64,000 nt of DNA from JAFLTL01 sp964389525 (GTDB lineage Bacteria; Bacteroidota; Bacteroidia; Bacteroidales; Muribaculaceae): assembly GCA_964389525.1 (NCBI GenBank), contig CAYMEX010000010.1, forward strand, positions 31,704 through 95,703. Reading direction: 5' to 3'. Below, in pieces: positions 16,175 through 25,533 of this stretch (position 1 is its first letter; each line of letters starts with the position of its first letter). The notes beneath the pieces are model-generated. The model saw only the letters and a program-made list of their open reading frames with translations. It was not told the origin of the DNA and did no database searches. A program made the position numbers and the translations under genes.

Positions 16175-17680
16175 TCAGGCCTGAGCCTCTGCCATAAGTT
16201 TCTTACCCTTGGCAATAGCCTCGTCGATAGTACCCACATTCAGGAATGCCTGTTCGGGATACTCGTCCATCTCGCCGCTCAAGATCATCTTGAAGCCACG
16301 GATTGTCTCGCTGAGAGGCACCATCACACCGGGAAGGCCGGTAAACTGCTCGGCCACGTGGAACGGCTGACTCAGGAAGCGCTGAGCGCGACGGGCACGG
16401 GCCACAACCAGCTTGTCCTCGTCCGACAGCTCGTCGACACCGAGAATTGCTATGATATCCTGAAGCTCGTTGTATTTCTGCAGAAGCTGCTTCACAGCCT
16501 GAGCAGTGTTGTAGTGATCCTCGCCGATGATGTGCGGGTCGAGGATACGCGAGGTCGACTCAAGCGGATCTACCGCAGGATAAATACCGAGCTCGGCGAT
16601 CTTACGCGAAAGCACCGTCGTGGCATCGAGGAACGAGAATGTCGTCGCAGGAGCCGGGTCAGTGAGGTCATCGGCCGGAACGTAGATAGCCTGAACCGAT
16701 GTGATTGATCCGTTTTTGGTCGATGTGATACGCTCCTGAAGCATACCCATCTCCGAGGCGAGTGTAGGCTGATAGCCCACAGCCGAAGGCATACGACCGA
16801 GAAGAGCCGATACCTCCGAACCTGCCTGTGTGAAACGGAAGATATTGTCGATAAACAGCAGTATCTCCTTGCCGCCGCCATCCTGATCTCTGAACTGCTC
16901 TGCCACAGTTAGACCCGAAAGCGCAACACGGAGACGCGCACCCGGCGGCTCATTCATCTGGCCGAACACAAGTGTAGCCTGCGACTTCTCGACCTCATTC
17001 ATGTCGACATCGCCGAGGTTCCACTCACCCTTCGCCATACCTTCCTTGAACTTGTCGCCATACTTCATGACACCGCTCTCGATCATCTCGCGCAGCAGGT
17101 CATTACCCTCACGCGTACGCTCACCGACACCGGTAAACACCGAGAAACCGTTATGACCCTTGGCGATGTTGTTGATGAGCTCCATGATGAGCACGGTCTT
17201 GCCGACACCGGCGCCACCGAACAGACCGATCTTACCGCCCTTGCTGTAAGGCTCGAGAAGGTCGATCACCTTGATACCGGTGTAAAGTATCTCGGTGCCG
17301 ATGGTGAGCTCTTCAAATTTCGGCGCCGGCTGATGTATCGGACGCAGATTAACCTTGTCGAGAGCAGGAAGCCTGTCAATGGCATCACCGATCACATTCA
17401 GCAGACGACCTTTGACCTGCGAGCCGGTCGGCACGGCGATCGGACGCTCCAGATTCTCAACTGCCATTCCACGCTGCAATCCATCAGTACTCTCCATCGC
17501 CACACAACGCACCGTGTCTTCACCGATGTGCTGTTCTACTTCGAGTATGAGCTCGCTCCCGTCTTCGCGGGCGATCTTCAGTGCAGTGTAAATCGGGGGA
17601 AGAGCCGAAGTCGAGTCCTCGAAAGAGACGTCGACGACAGGACCGATTACCTGTGCTATTTTTCCGGAGGCGTTAGTCAT
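16175..17680 (-). CDS. atpD: ATP synthase F1 beta subunit
   Basis: The catalytic subunit, 501 residues. The P-loop GGAGVGKT is at 155-162, followed by GVGERTREGNDL with the catalytic Glu region. It is the first atp gene of the block, 58 bp after nuoH. The spacer contains a 5-bp hairpin (GACCG/CGGTC, 17695-17709) but no clear promoter box, so transcription through from the nuo promoter is likely. Confidence 0.97.
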   Translation of the reverse strand: MTNASGKIAQVIGPVVDVSFEDSTSALPPIYTALKIAREDGSELILEVEQHIGEDTVRCVAMESTDGLQRGMAVENLERPIAVPTGSQVKGRLLNVIGDAIDRLPALDKVNLRPIHQPAPKFEELTIGTEILYTGIKVIDLLEPYSKGGKIGLFGGAGVGKTVLIMELINNIAKGHNGFSVFTGVGERTREGNDLLREMIESGVMKYGDKFKEGMAKGEWNLGDVDMNEVEKSQATLVFGQMNEPPGARLRVALSGLTVAEQFRDQDGGGKEILLFIDNIFRFTQAGSEVSALLGRMPSAVGYQPTLASEMGMLQERITSTKNGSITSVQAIYVPADDLTDPAPATTFSFLDATTVLSRKIAELGIYPAVDPLESTSRILDPHIIGEDHYNTAQAVKQLLQKYNELQDIIAILGVDELSDEDKLVVARARRAQRFLSQPFHVAEQFTGLPGVMVPLSETIRGFKMILSGEMDEYPEQAFLNVGTIDEAIAKGKKLMAEAQA

Positions 17681-17738
17681 TGAAGGTATTATTAGACCGT
17701 CATGCGGTCGGTTGTTGTCTATTTCCTTTTGTATTCAA

Positions 17739-18815
17739 TCAGAAGTGGAAGCCACTGATAATCACCAGTACCATCAGCACAAGATTCACCAGGTTGATCG
17801 GGAGAAGATATTTCCACTCCAGCGAGAGAAGCTGGTCGATACGCAGACGCGGGAACGTCCACTTAAACCATATGATGATGAACGAGAGCAGGAATGCCTT
17901 GCCGATAAACCAGATCACACCGGGTATATAGTCCATGATATGGTTGAACCCGTCGAGTCCGGGGATGTGAAGCGGCATCCATCCTCCGAGGAAGAGCAGC
18001 GATGCAACACCCGACACGATGAAGAGGTTGAGGTACTCGGCAAGATAGAAGAAGCCGAAGTGAATACCCGAATACTCGGTATGATAACCTGCGGTGAGCT
18101 CACTCTCGGCTTCGGGAAGGTCAAACGGGCCACGGTTGGTCTCGGCCGTACCGGCGATCATGTAGATCACAAAAGCGATGATTGCGGGGATGTGACCCGA
18201 GAAGATAAACCAGAGGTTGCTCTGAGCCTCGACAATACCGGTGATAGACATTGTGCCGGCAAAAGCCACCATAGTCAGCACCGAGAGGCCGATTGAAAGC
18301 TCATAGCTCACCATCTGCGAGCCCGAACGCATAGCACCGATAAGAGTGAACTTGTTGTTGGACGACCATCCTGCGAGCAGGATTCCGAGCACTCCTATCG
18401 AAGACACGGCGATCAGGAAGAAAATACCGATATTGAAATCGATGATCTGAAGACCCTTGCCCCACGGAAGCACCGCAAATGCAAGCATCGATGCGATGAT
18501 CACGAGATAGGGAGCCAGAGCGAAAAGAAACTTGTCGGTCTTCTCAAGAGAGATAAGCTCCTTGATAAGGATCTTGAACATGTCGGCGAAACTCTGCAGC
18601 AGTCCGAAAGGACCCACACGGTTCGGGCCGAGACGGCACTGGAACGCGGCGCAGAGCTTACGCTCGTAGTAGATGTAGAACAACGCGAGAAGCGCATAGA
18701 CCAACAGCAGGCCGATGCCTATGCCGATACACTCGATGACGGTCACAAGCCACGAGGGCATAAATCCGCCAAGTAAATTGTTGATCCAGTCGGTGACGAT
18801 TGAGAAGTCAAACAT
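17739..18815 (-). CDS. nuoH: NADH-quinone oxidoreductase subunit H
   Basis: A membrane subunit of 358 residues that shapes the quinone-binding site at the junction with the peripheral arm. Conserved stretches are ERKLCAAFQCRLGPNRVGPFG and AGTAETNRGPFDLPEAESEL, both hallmarks of NuoH/ND1. It is 52 bp after nuoCD. The next gene is atpD and not the expected nuoI. Confidence 0.96.
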   Translation of the reverse strand: MFDFSIVTDWINNLLGGFMPSWLVTVIECIGIGIGLLLVYALLALFYIYYERKLCAAFQCRLGPNRVGPFGLLQSFADMFKILIKELISLEKTDKFLFALAPYLVIIASMLAFAVLPWGKGLQIIDFNIGIFFLIAVSSIGVLGILLAGWSSNNKFTLIGAMRSGSQMVSYELSIGLSVLTMVAFAGTMSITGIVEAQSNLWFIFSGHIPAIIAFVIYMIAGTAETNRGPFDLPEAESELTAGYHTEYSGIHFGFFYLAEYLNLFIVSGVASLLFLGGWMPLHIPGLDGFNHIMDYIPGVIWFIGKAFLLSFIIIWFKWTFPRLRIDQLLSLEWKYLLPINLVNLVLMVLVIISGFHF

Positions 18816-18867
18816 TTCGTCGTCTATTTGATGCGATAACGCTTATAAATGGTTTACTCTTTTCTGA

Positions 18868-20508
18868 TTAGCGGTCCATGTCGGGCACGATGTAGTCGAG
18901 CGATCCGCCGATAGTGATAAGGTCGGCGATCTTCTGACCCGAAGTCATGTGGTCTACCGCAGCTGCAAGAGGCAGACAAGGTGTGGCGAGTTTCAGACGG
19001 TAGGGATTTACGCCGCCGTCGCTCTCGATATATACTCCGAACAAGCCGCGGCATCCCTCGACAACTGTCCACCAGCTTCCTTTCGGAAGTTTGAGCACCT
19101 TGGGCACCTTGGCGCAATAGTCGCCGGCAGGGATGTTGTCGATCAGCTGCTCGATGATTTTCGCGCTCTGCTCCATCTCGGCGATTCTCACCTTGAAGCG
19201 TGCCATGCTGTCGCCCTCGGTCATTACCACCTCATCCCACTTCAGAGTATCTTTCATCGAAGCATATAGGCTGTAGGGGTGAGTCTTGCGCACATCGCAC
19301 GCCCAGCCCGAAGCACGGCCCGTAGGACCGGTGCAGCCATAAGAGATAGCGTCTTCACGCGAGAGGACACCGACTCCTGTCATACGGTTCTTGGCGATGA
19401 CATTGCCGGTGAAAATCTTGTTATATTCCTTGATGTTCTTGGGGAGCACTGCAAGCAGAGCCTTGACGTCCTTCACAAAGTCAGGATCAAGGTCGGCTAT
19501 CACACCGCCGATGCAGTCATAGTTGAAAGTCATGCGGGCGCCGCAGGTCTTGTCCATGATGTCTAGGATCTGCTCTCTGACACGCAGCGTGTAGAAAAGC
19601 ATCGTCGTCGCGCCGAGGTCCATGCAGAACGTTCCGATGAACAGACAGTGCGAGGCGATACGCGAGAGCTCGTCCATGATCACACGTATGTACTGTGCGC
19701 GCTCCGGCACCTCGATGCCGGCCGCTTTCTCGATGCACATGCACAGACCGTGATGATAGTTGTGAGCCGAGAAATAGTCCAGACGGTCCATGTAGTGGAG
19801 TGTCTGGAAATATGTCAGATTCTCGCAAAGTTTCTCCACACCGCGGTGGATATAACCCATATAGACATCGATCTTCTTGATTGTCTCGCCGTCGAGAGCG
19901 GTGCGGAAGCGGAGCACGCCGTGAGTCGCGGGGTGCTGCGGACCGATATTCACCACAAAATCATCGGGAGCGAAAATCGGCTTCTCATTCTTCACCACCT
20001 TGCCGTTGTCGTCGAGAGTATAGACATAAGTGTCATCGCTCTGACGCTCGTTTTCGGTCGAGCAGGGGTTCAGCGAGGGATCGTCATCGTAGTCCTTGCG
20101 CAGCGGATAGCCTTTCCAGTCAATGTCAAGGAAAAGACGGCGCATATCGGGGTTTCCGATAAAAACGATGCCGAAGAAATCATATACCTCGCGCTCATAT
20201 GTCACCGCCACAGCCCAGAGATCGGCTACCGACGGGATATGCGGATTCTCACGATCGGTTGTCGAAGTCTTTATCGACACCGTGTGGCCATGGACTGTCG
20301 AATTAAGGATATACACACAGCCGAGCGACTCCGTCCAGTCCATGCCGACGATCGTCTCGAGATAGTCAAACGCGAGTTCCGAGTCATCGCGCAGTTTCTG
20401 GCATACGTCATGCAACTGCGCAGGGTCAAGCGTCAGTGTGAGCGTGTCGGCTTCTTCTATCTTTACCGTAGGAAACAGCGACGAAATCTTTTCCTGTAGA
20501 TTGGCCAT
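18868..20508 (-). CDS. nuoCD: NADH-quinone oxidoreductase fused subunits C/D
   Basis: A 546-residue fusion. The NuoC part occupies about 1-150 (ending RRLFLDIDWKGYPLRKDY) and the 49-kDa-type NuoD part runs from about 170 (NIGPQHPATHGVLRFR) to the C-terminal DYIVPDMDR, which lies near the quinone pocket. YMGYIHRGVEKL is another NuoD hallmark. The fusion is standard in Bacteroidales and enterobacteria. It lies 62 bp after nuoB. Confidence 0.96.
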   Translation of the reverse strand: MANLQEKISSLFPTVKIEEADTLTLTLDPAQLHDVCQKLRDDSELAFDYLETIVGMDWTESLGCVYILNSTVHGHTVSIKTSTTDRENPHIPSVADLWAVAVTYEREVYDFFGIVFIGNPDMRRLFLDIDWKGYPLRKDYDDDPSLNPCSTENERQSDDTYVYTLDDNGKVVKNEKPIFAPDDFVVNIGPQHPATHGVLRFRTALDGETIKKIDVYMGYIHRGVEKLCENLTYFQTLHYMDRLDYFSAHNYHHGLCMCIEKAAGIEVPERAQYIRVIMDELSRIASHCLFIGTFCMDLGATTMLFYTLRVREQILDIMDKTCGARMTFNYDCIGGVIADLDPDFVKDVKALLAVLPKNIKEYNKIFTGNVIAKNRMTGVGVLSREDAISYGCTGPTGRASGWACDVRKTHPYSLYASMKDTLKWDEVVMTEGDSMARFKVRIAEMEQSAKIIEQLIDNIPAGDYCAKVPKVLKLPKGSWWTVVEGCRGLFGVYIESDGGVNPYRLKLATPCLPLAAAVDHMTSGQKIADLITIGGSLDYIVPDMDR

Positions 20509-20570
20509 TTTATATTATTGTTGTGATATCTGATTTGGCTTGATGATTTTCCACATTCTCTCTATGGCAG

Positions 20571-21200
20571 TCACTCGACAGTCACTCCCGACTCCTTGGC
20601 TTTCATTATAGCCTCGAAATCAGCCTCCTTCTCCTGACGGTTGATGCCGCCGAAGAAACGCTCGACCTTGAGCTTGCGCGAAAGCTGCATGATACCGTAT
20701 ATCATTGCCTCGGGACGCGGAGGACAGCCCGGCACAAACACGTCGACCGGAACGATATCCTCGATACCCTTTGCCACATGATAGCTCTTGCGGAACGGGC
20801 CGCCCGAAATGGCGCAACCGCCGCAAGCTATGACATATTTAGGCTCGGCAAGCTGATCGTAAAGACGACGGAACACAGGAACCATACGGTTTACAATCGT
20901 TCCTGCGACCATCATAAAGTCAGCCTGACGGGGCGAGGCACGTGCTACTTCCCAGCCAAAGCGCGCCATGTCGAAGCGCGCCGCTCCAAGCGACACAAAT
21001 TCAATGCCGCAACAACTGGTGGCGAATGTGAGCGGCCAGAGCGAGTTACTGCGCCCCCAGTTGATCAAATCGTCGAGAACCCCGACAAGCACGTTGGTGC
21101 CGCTGGCACGCAACTCCTGCACGAGTCCCTCGATGTATTCGTTATCCTTAAATGCCTCGTAAGGCATGCTCTTGGTTGTAATCTGATCTTTCATTTCCAT
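20571..21200 (-). CDS. nuoB: NADH-quinone oxidoreductase subunit B
   Basis: The subunit that carries the terminal N2 [4Fe-4S] cluster, 209 residues. The ligands are visible as the tandem Cys63-Cys64 (SCCGIEF), Cys129 (IACGGCA) and Cys159 (PGCPPRP). A tail of about 30 residues follows the core. It overlaps the end of nuoA by 10 bp, which implies coupled translation. Confidence 0.96.
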   Translation of the reverse strand: MEMKDQITTKSMPYEAFKDNEYIEGLVQELRASGTNVLVGVLDDLINWGRSNSLWPLTFATSCCGIEFVSLGAARFDMARFGWEVARASPRQADFMMVAGTIVNRMVPVFRRLYDQLAEPKYVIACGGCAISGGPFRKSYHVAKGIEDIVPVDVFVPGCPPRPEAMIYGIMQLSRKLKVERFFGGINRQEKEADFEAIMKAKESGVTVE

Positions 21201-21571
21201 TCGAGCGCTCCTTTACGCCAGGCATAGATGAGTCCAAGTACAAGCACTCCAAAAAACACTCCGATGCTCAAAAGACCGTCGGTTCCGAGCTCACGCACCC
21301 TGACAGCCCACGGGAAAAGGAACACTGTCTCCACGTCAAACATCAGGAACAGGATCGCAAACAGATAGTAACCAACCGAGAAGCGGCTCATGCTCTCGCC
21401 ACGGGTAGGGATACCGCACTCATATGCTTCACCCTTCTGTGCATTGAACGAGCGGGGAGATATAAGCCCCGCAAGCCACATGGCAAGCGCCACGAGACCA
21501 ACTCCAGTCAGCAGGCCCACGACTGCGAGCATCGCATTGTTCTGGATTCCGAAGATTGCTAAAGATATCAT
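21191..21571 (-). CDS. nuoA: NADH-quinone oxidoreductase subunit A
   Basis: The first gene of the energy locus, 126 residues and three membrane helices. The stretch AQKGEAYECGIPTRGESMSRFSVGYYLFAILFLMFDVE is the conserved NuoA/ND3 loop and second helix. The start at 21571 leaves a leader of about 65 nt from the promoter at 21642-21672. No nuoE, nuoF or nuoG occurs anywhere in the locus. Confidence 0.95.
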   Translation of the reverse strand: MISLAIFGIQNNAMLAVVGLLTGVGLVALAMWLAGLISPRSFNAQKGEAYECGIPTRGESMSRFSVGYYLFAILFLMFDVETVFLFPWAVRVRELGTDGLLSIGVFFGVLVLGLIYAWRKGALEWK

Positions 21572-21641
21572 ATTGAATTTTCAGCTATTATCACGTGTTT
21601 GTCATGGCAGCGTAAGTATATTTCTGCACATAACTCGTCTG

Positions 21642-21672
21642 CAAAGATACATTTTTACATCCTTTTCACAAA
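21642..21672 (-). promoter_or_regulatory. Bacteroidales-type promoter for the nuo-atp locus
   Basis: Minus strand: TTTG (21672-21669), 19-nt spacer, TATCTTTG (21649-21642), a full match to the TTTG/TAnnTTTG consensus. The expected start of transcription is near 21636. Confidence 0.75.
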
Positions 21673-21794
21673 ACATTCTTAACGGCATGACGAAAATATT
21701 ATCAACAAAAACGGCAAGGATTCGACGTTTCGCACAGTTTACGCGCGATTATAGCCATTTCAAAACGCGATTTATAATATTTGACGTCTCTATT

Positions 21795-21827
21795 TTTGGT
21801 TATTTGCACACCTGTTGCCTATCTTTG
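21795..21827 (+). promoter_or_regulatory. Bacteroidales-type promoter for nnr
   Basis: Plus strand: TTTG (21795-21798), 21-nt spacer, TATCTTTG (21820-21827). Transcription should start near 21834, which rules out start codons upstream of 21845 for nnr. The -7 octamer is identical to that of the divergent nuo promoter. Confidence 0.75.
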
Positions 21828-21844
21828 TTGTAATCATAATAATT

Positions 21845-23371
21845 ATGAAGATTTTTACACAACAGGAGATCAAGGCCATCGAAGCCGCCACAATCCAGGA
21901 CGGTGTCACTGCGCTCGACCTCATCGAGCGAGCTGGCTCTGCCATCGCCGACATTATCATGCAGCGATATGGCAAAGAGAGCCGGTTTGTCTTCTTCGCA
22001 GGACCGGGCAAAAACGGAGCCGACGCGCTATGCGCGGCACGCATCCTATGGGAGAACGGATATGACATCGATGTGACTCTCTTCAACATACACGGCAACA
22101 GGCTGTGCGACGAGTGCCGCACCATGAAGCAGAGGCTCCTGGCTGCATCATTTCCGGCCGACAGGCTCATAGAAGTCATAAAGACATTCAAGATGCCGCA
22201 GCTGACGCCGAGACACATCGTCATCGACGGATTGTTCGGGCGCGGACAGAACCGCCCACTCGAAGGAGGCTTCTGCACGCTGGCCGAAACCATCAACGAC
22301 AGCAAGGCGACAGTAGTAGCCATCGACATCCCGTCAGGCATGTCGATCGACTGGAACCCGCGCGTGGTCGCCAGACATGTCGTGCATGCCACACTCACCA
22401 TCGCCATACAGTTTCCGCACCTCGCGTTTTTCCTCCCCTCGGTTTCCGACCTGTGCGGCGAATGGATAACCGTCGACATCGGCCTGTCGCGGCAGGCGAT
22501 TTCCAAAGTGCCGGTAAGATACTATCTCGTGGAGAAAAGCGATGTGGCACGCACACTGCGCCCACGGCCACAGTCTTCTTCAAAAAAAGACTACGGATCA
22601 TCGATCATATACGCCGGACGCTACGGCATGATGGGAGCCGCAGTCATGGCCGCACGAGGAGCACTCAGAGCCGGAGTCGGCAAACTAACCGTAAGTTCAC
22701 CCCTCTGCGGCTACAATATCCTGCAGTCGTCGGTTCCCGAAGCCCTGTATCAGTACGTGCAGAACGACGCGATCATCAACCGCATCAAGCCGCTGCACCA
22801 CTACGACTCCATAGCCGTCGGCCCGGGCATAGGCACCGACGACGCCACAATAGCCGCGCTTGAGGATTTTCTCGCATCGACATCATCGCCGGTCATTCTC
22901 GACGCCGACGCACTCAACTGCATAGCGCTGAAACCGGCAATGCTGCAGACGATACCGATACTGTCGATCCTCACTCCGCACGCCGGAGAGTTCGACCGCC
23001 TTTTCGGGCCGCAGCCGAGCAGCGAGGCGAGACTCGCCAAAGCCATCGAGATGGCAAGCTACTACAACGTGCTCATAATACTCAAAGGGAGGTACACCGC
23101 TGTTGTCCGCCCCGACGGAAAAATATATTTCAACTCATCGGGCACCCCAGCCATGGCGACAGCCGGAAGCGGCGACGTGCTCACTGGCATACTCGCCGCA
23201 CTCATAGCTCAGGGATATCCGCCCGAGATCGCATCACTCACAGGAGTTTACATCCACGGACTCGCCGGAGAGATCGCTGAGCGCACCGAAGGATCATACG
23301 GAGTGACAGCCTCCGACATCGCAAACGCAACCGGCAAAGCCATTAAAGAGATCATGAACAATGAAGCATAA
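21845..23371 (+). CDS. nnr: Bifunctional NAD(P)H-hydrate epimerase / ADP-dependent dehydratase
   Basis: A metabolite-repair enzyme of 508 residues that restores damaged NAD(P)H. The N-terminal epimerase domain (about 1-210) shows GPGKNGADAL. The C-terminal dehydratase domain shows VGPGIGTDDATI, DADALNC, LTPHAGEFDRL and the phosphate-binding ATAGSGDVLTG near residue 440. The ATG at 21845 is preferred over an upstream TTG because the promoter overlaps the latter. Its 3' end overlaps the next gene by 11 bp. Confidence 0.94.
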   Translation: MKIFTQQEIKAIEAATIQDGVTALDLIERAGSAIADIIMQRYGKESRFVFFAGPGKNGADALCAARILWENGYDIDVTLFNIHGNRLCDECRTMKQRLLAASFPADRLIEVIKTFKMPQLTPRHIVIDGLFGRGQNRPLEGGFCTLAETINDSKATVVAIDIPSGMSIDWNPRVVARHVVHATLTIAIQFPHLAFFLPSVSDLCGEWITVDIGLSRQAISKVPVRYYLVEKSDVARTLRPRPQSSSKKDYGSSIIYAGRYGMMGAAVMAARGALRAGVGKLTVSSPLCGYNILQSSVPEALYQYVQNDAIINRIKPLHHYDSIAVGPGIGTDDATIAALEDFLASTSSPVILDADALNCIALKPAMLQTIPILSILTPHAGEFDRLFGPQPSSEARLAKAIEMASYYNVLIILKGRYTAVVRPDGKIYFNSSGTPAMATAGSGDVLTGILAALIAQGYPPEIASLTGVYIHGLAGEIAERTEGSYGVTASDIANATGKAIKEIMNNEA

Positions 23372-24452
23372 CTGTATTTTACCGATTATTGCCGCCGCGC
23401 TGGCGCTAAACGCTTCAGCCGAAACAACACAGAAACTTTCGGCAACAAAAGCCAATGATTTCGCCATAGTCTACTCGCTGCCGCTCACATCTGTCGACAT
23501 TACACTGGAGACAGTGAAGACAGTGCGCACACCGGGCGAATTTTACGACTATGCAAAACGTATACTCAACGTCGACGACCCCGTCTCAGAGCCTTCGGTG
23601 GAATACACCCTCAAAAGCGTGACCGTGACCACCCACGGCGTTCCCGATCCCGCCCGTCGCTATGCGGTCAAGTTCAGCTCAGGCTCAACTCCGTTCATGA
23701 TACTATCATCCGGCGACGTGCCGCTTGCTGTCAACACCGAAGAGACATACAGCCCCAAAAAGACAGAGATACCGGTCGCCAAGCCGGCCGCGCCGTCTCC
23801 TCTCCAGACCGAAGCCGCACGACAGGTCATGTCTGAAGACATGCTGCGCAGCCAGTCGACTCTAAAGAGAGCGCAGATAGCCGCCGAACAGCTCTACGCC
23901 CTTCGCCAGAGCCGATCAGACCTGCTGACAGGACAGGCCGACCAGATGCCACCCGACGGACAGGCCATGCAGCTCGTAATGGACAACCTCAACGCTCAGG
24001 AAGCCGCTCTCACGGCTATGTTCGTCGGCACCGAGCAGGTATCGACCGAAGTCACCACCGTTACATTCACCCCCTCGGCAACCGACAGCGACATAAGCCG
24101 CAAGGTCATCGCGCGTCTGTCGAGCGTCGACGGCATAGTCGGTGCCGACAATCTGTCGGGTGCGCCTATCACACTTTCATATAAAGTCATCAGTCGCGGA
24201 GAGATGCCTCTCAACGACAAAGGCGCTCCCCTCCCCTTCCCCAAAAACGGATTTGCCTACTGCATCCCCGGCACAGCCAAAATATCGGTCAGCTACGATG
24301 GCGAGAACTTCGCCGGGACATCGGTCGACATAGCGCAGGCAGGCATAGACTACGGTCTGGCGCCAAACTCGTTCACCGACAAGCGCGCCCCTGCATACAT
24401 GATCATCGATCCGGCGACAGGAGCAGCCATTGAGATAGGCACTAAAAAGTAA
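23361..24452 (+). CDS. DUF4831 family secreted protein
   Basis: 363 residues with a signal peptide (cleavage about ALNASA, residue 20). The opening KLSATKANDFAIVYSLPLTS and TVRTPGEFYDYAKRIL match the pattern I know for the Bacteroidales family DUF4831; its function is unknown. A middle region of about residues 160-210 is Gln/Ala-rich and probably helical. It overlaps nnr by 11 bp and lies 12 bp before the permease gene, so it belongs to the same operon. It is probably periplasmic. Confidence 0.8.
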   Translation: MKHNCILPIIAAALALNASAETTQKLSATKANDFAIVYSLPLTSVDITLETVKTVRTPGEFYDYAKRILNVDDPVSEPSVEYTLKSVTVTTHGVPDPARRYAVKFSSGSTPFMILSSGDVPLAVNTEETYSPKKTEIPVAKPAAPSPLQTEAARQVMSEDMLRSQSTLKRAQIAAEQLYALRQSRSDLLTGQADQMPPDGQAMQLVMDNLNAQEAALTAMFVGTEQVSTEVTTVTFTPSATDSDISRKVIARLSSVDGIVGADNLSGAPITLSYKVISRGEMPLNDKGAPLPFPKNGFAYCIPGTAKISVSYDGENFAGTSVDIAQAGIDYGLAPNSFTDKRAPAYMIIDPATGAAIEIGTKK

Positions 24453-24464
24453 GCCGCACCGACG

Positions 24465-25511
24465 ATGAAGACGCTTTCCGCGACAGCACGGTGGACAGCA
24501 CTCTGTGTTGTCCTTCTACTCGTCTTCATCGGCAATCTTTATGTCGGAGCCGTCTCAATCCCGTTCGGCCAGGTGACCGACATACTGTTCGGACATCCCG
24601 ATCAGTCGGTATCGGCCGGAATACGGTTCATCGTTCTCGAAAGCCGGCTGCCCGCCGCATTGACTGCGATTCTCGGCGGTGCCGGACTTGCCGTAAGCGG
24701 ACTGTTGCTGCAGACGGCGTTCCGCAATCCGCTTGCCGGACCGTCGATACTCGGCATTAATTCCGGAGCAAGTCTCGGAGTGGCGGCAGTCATGCTTGTC
24801 GGCGGAGGATCGATGATAGCCGGCACAATGGAGCTGGGCGGCGAAATAGCTATAATGGCGGGAGCCATGGCCGGAAGCTTCCTTATCATGGCGATACTTC
24901 TTGCCCTATCAGCGTTGCTGCGCAACGACCTTATGTTGCTTATAGCCGGAATACTGGTCGGATATCTCGCCTCGTCGGTCATTATGATCCTAAACTTCTC
25001 GGCAACATCCGACGGAGTACAGAACTACGTCGTCTGGGGCATGGGAAGTTTCACGACAGTCCCCCTCAGCCGCATGCCGCTGCTGGCCCTACTCGTGACA
25101 GTCGGACTTGCATTTGCCATCATGCTTGCAAAGCCGCTCGATCTGCTACTTCTCGGCAACGACTACGCGCGCAACCTCGGCATAAACATCGGCCGCATAC
25201 GCAACCTTCTTCTTTTGGCCACAGGCATACTATCGGCCGCCGTCACAGCCTTCTGCGGGCCGATCTCATTTATCGGGCTTGCTGTACCACACATGGCACG
25301 CATGGTTATGAAGACCGACACTCACCGCATACTCCTGCCGGCCACAATCGTCATGGGAGCCATCATCGGAGCGGCGTGCAACATCCTGTCCGTACTTCCG
25401 TCATCAGGCATCATTCCAGGCGTCTCATCAGCATCCATGCTCCCGCTGAATGCCGTCACGCCGCTCTTTGGAGTCCCGGTAATACTCTACGTCATCCTGC
25501 GACGCAGATAA
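24465..25511 (+). CDS. FecCD-family ABC transporter permease
   Basis: 348 residues, about 9-10 membrane helices, of the iron-siderophore / haem / cobalamin importer permease family. Conserved stretches are SRLPAALTAILGGAGLAVSG, QTAFRNPLAGPSILGINSGASLG and FCGPISFIGLAVPHMAR. No ATPase or substrate-binding protein gene is nearby, so its partners must be encoded elsewhere and the substrate cannot be told. It is 22 bp before the next gene in the same operon. Confidence 0.9.
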   Translation: MKTLSATARWTALCVVLLLVFIGNLYVGAVSIPFGQVTDILFGHPDQSVSAGIRFIVLESRLPAALTAILGGAGLAVSGLLLQTAFRNPLAGPSILGINSGASLGVAAVMLVGGGSMIAGTMELGGEIAIMAGAMAGSFLIMAILLALSALLRNDLMLLIAGILVGYLASSVIMILNFSATSDGVQNYVVWGMGSFTTVPLSRMPLLALLVTVGLAFAIMLAKPLDLLLLGNDYARNLGINIGRIRNLLLLATGILSAAVTAFCGPISFIGLAVPHMARMVMKTDTHRILLPATIVMGAIIGAACNILSVLPSSGIIPGVSSASMLPLNAVTPLFGVPVILYVILRRR

Positions 25512-25533
25512 CCTCTAAACACCATTCCGACAC

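Noticed and set aside
16175..17680. A separate promoter for the atp block in the nuoH-atpD spacer
   Set aside because: The 58-bp spacer has only a 5-bp hairpin and no TAnnTTTG box on the minus strand.
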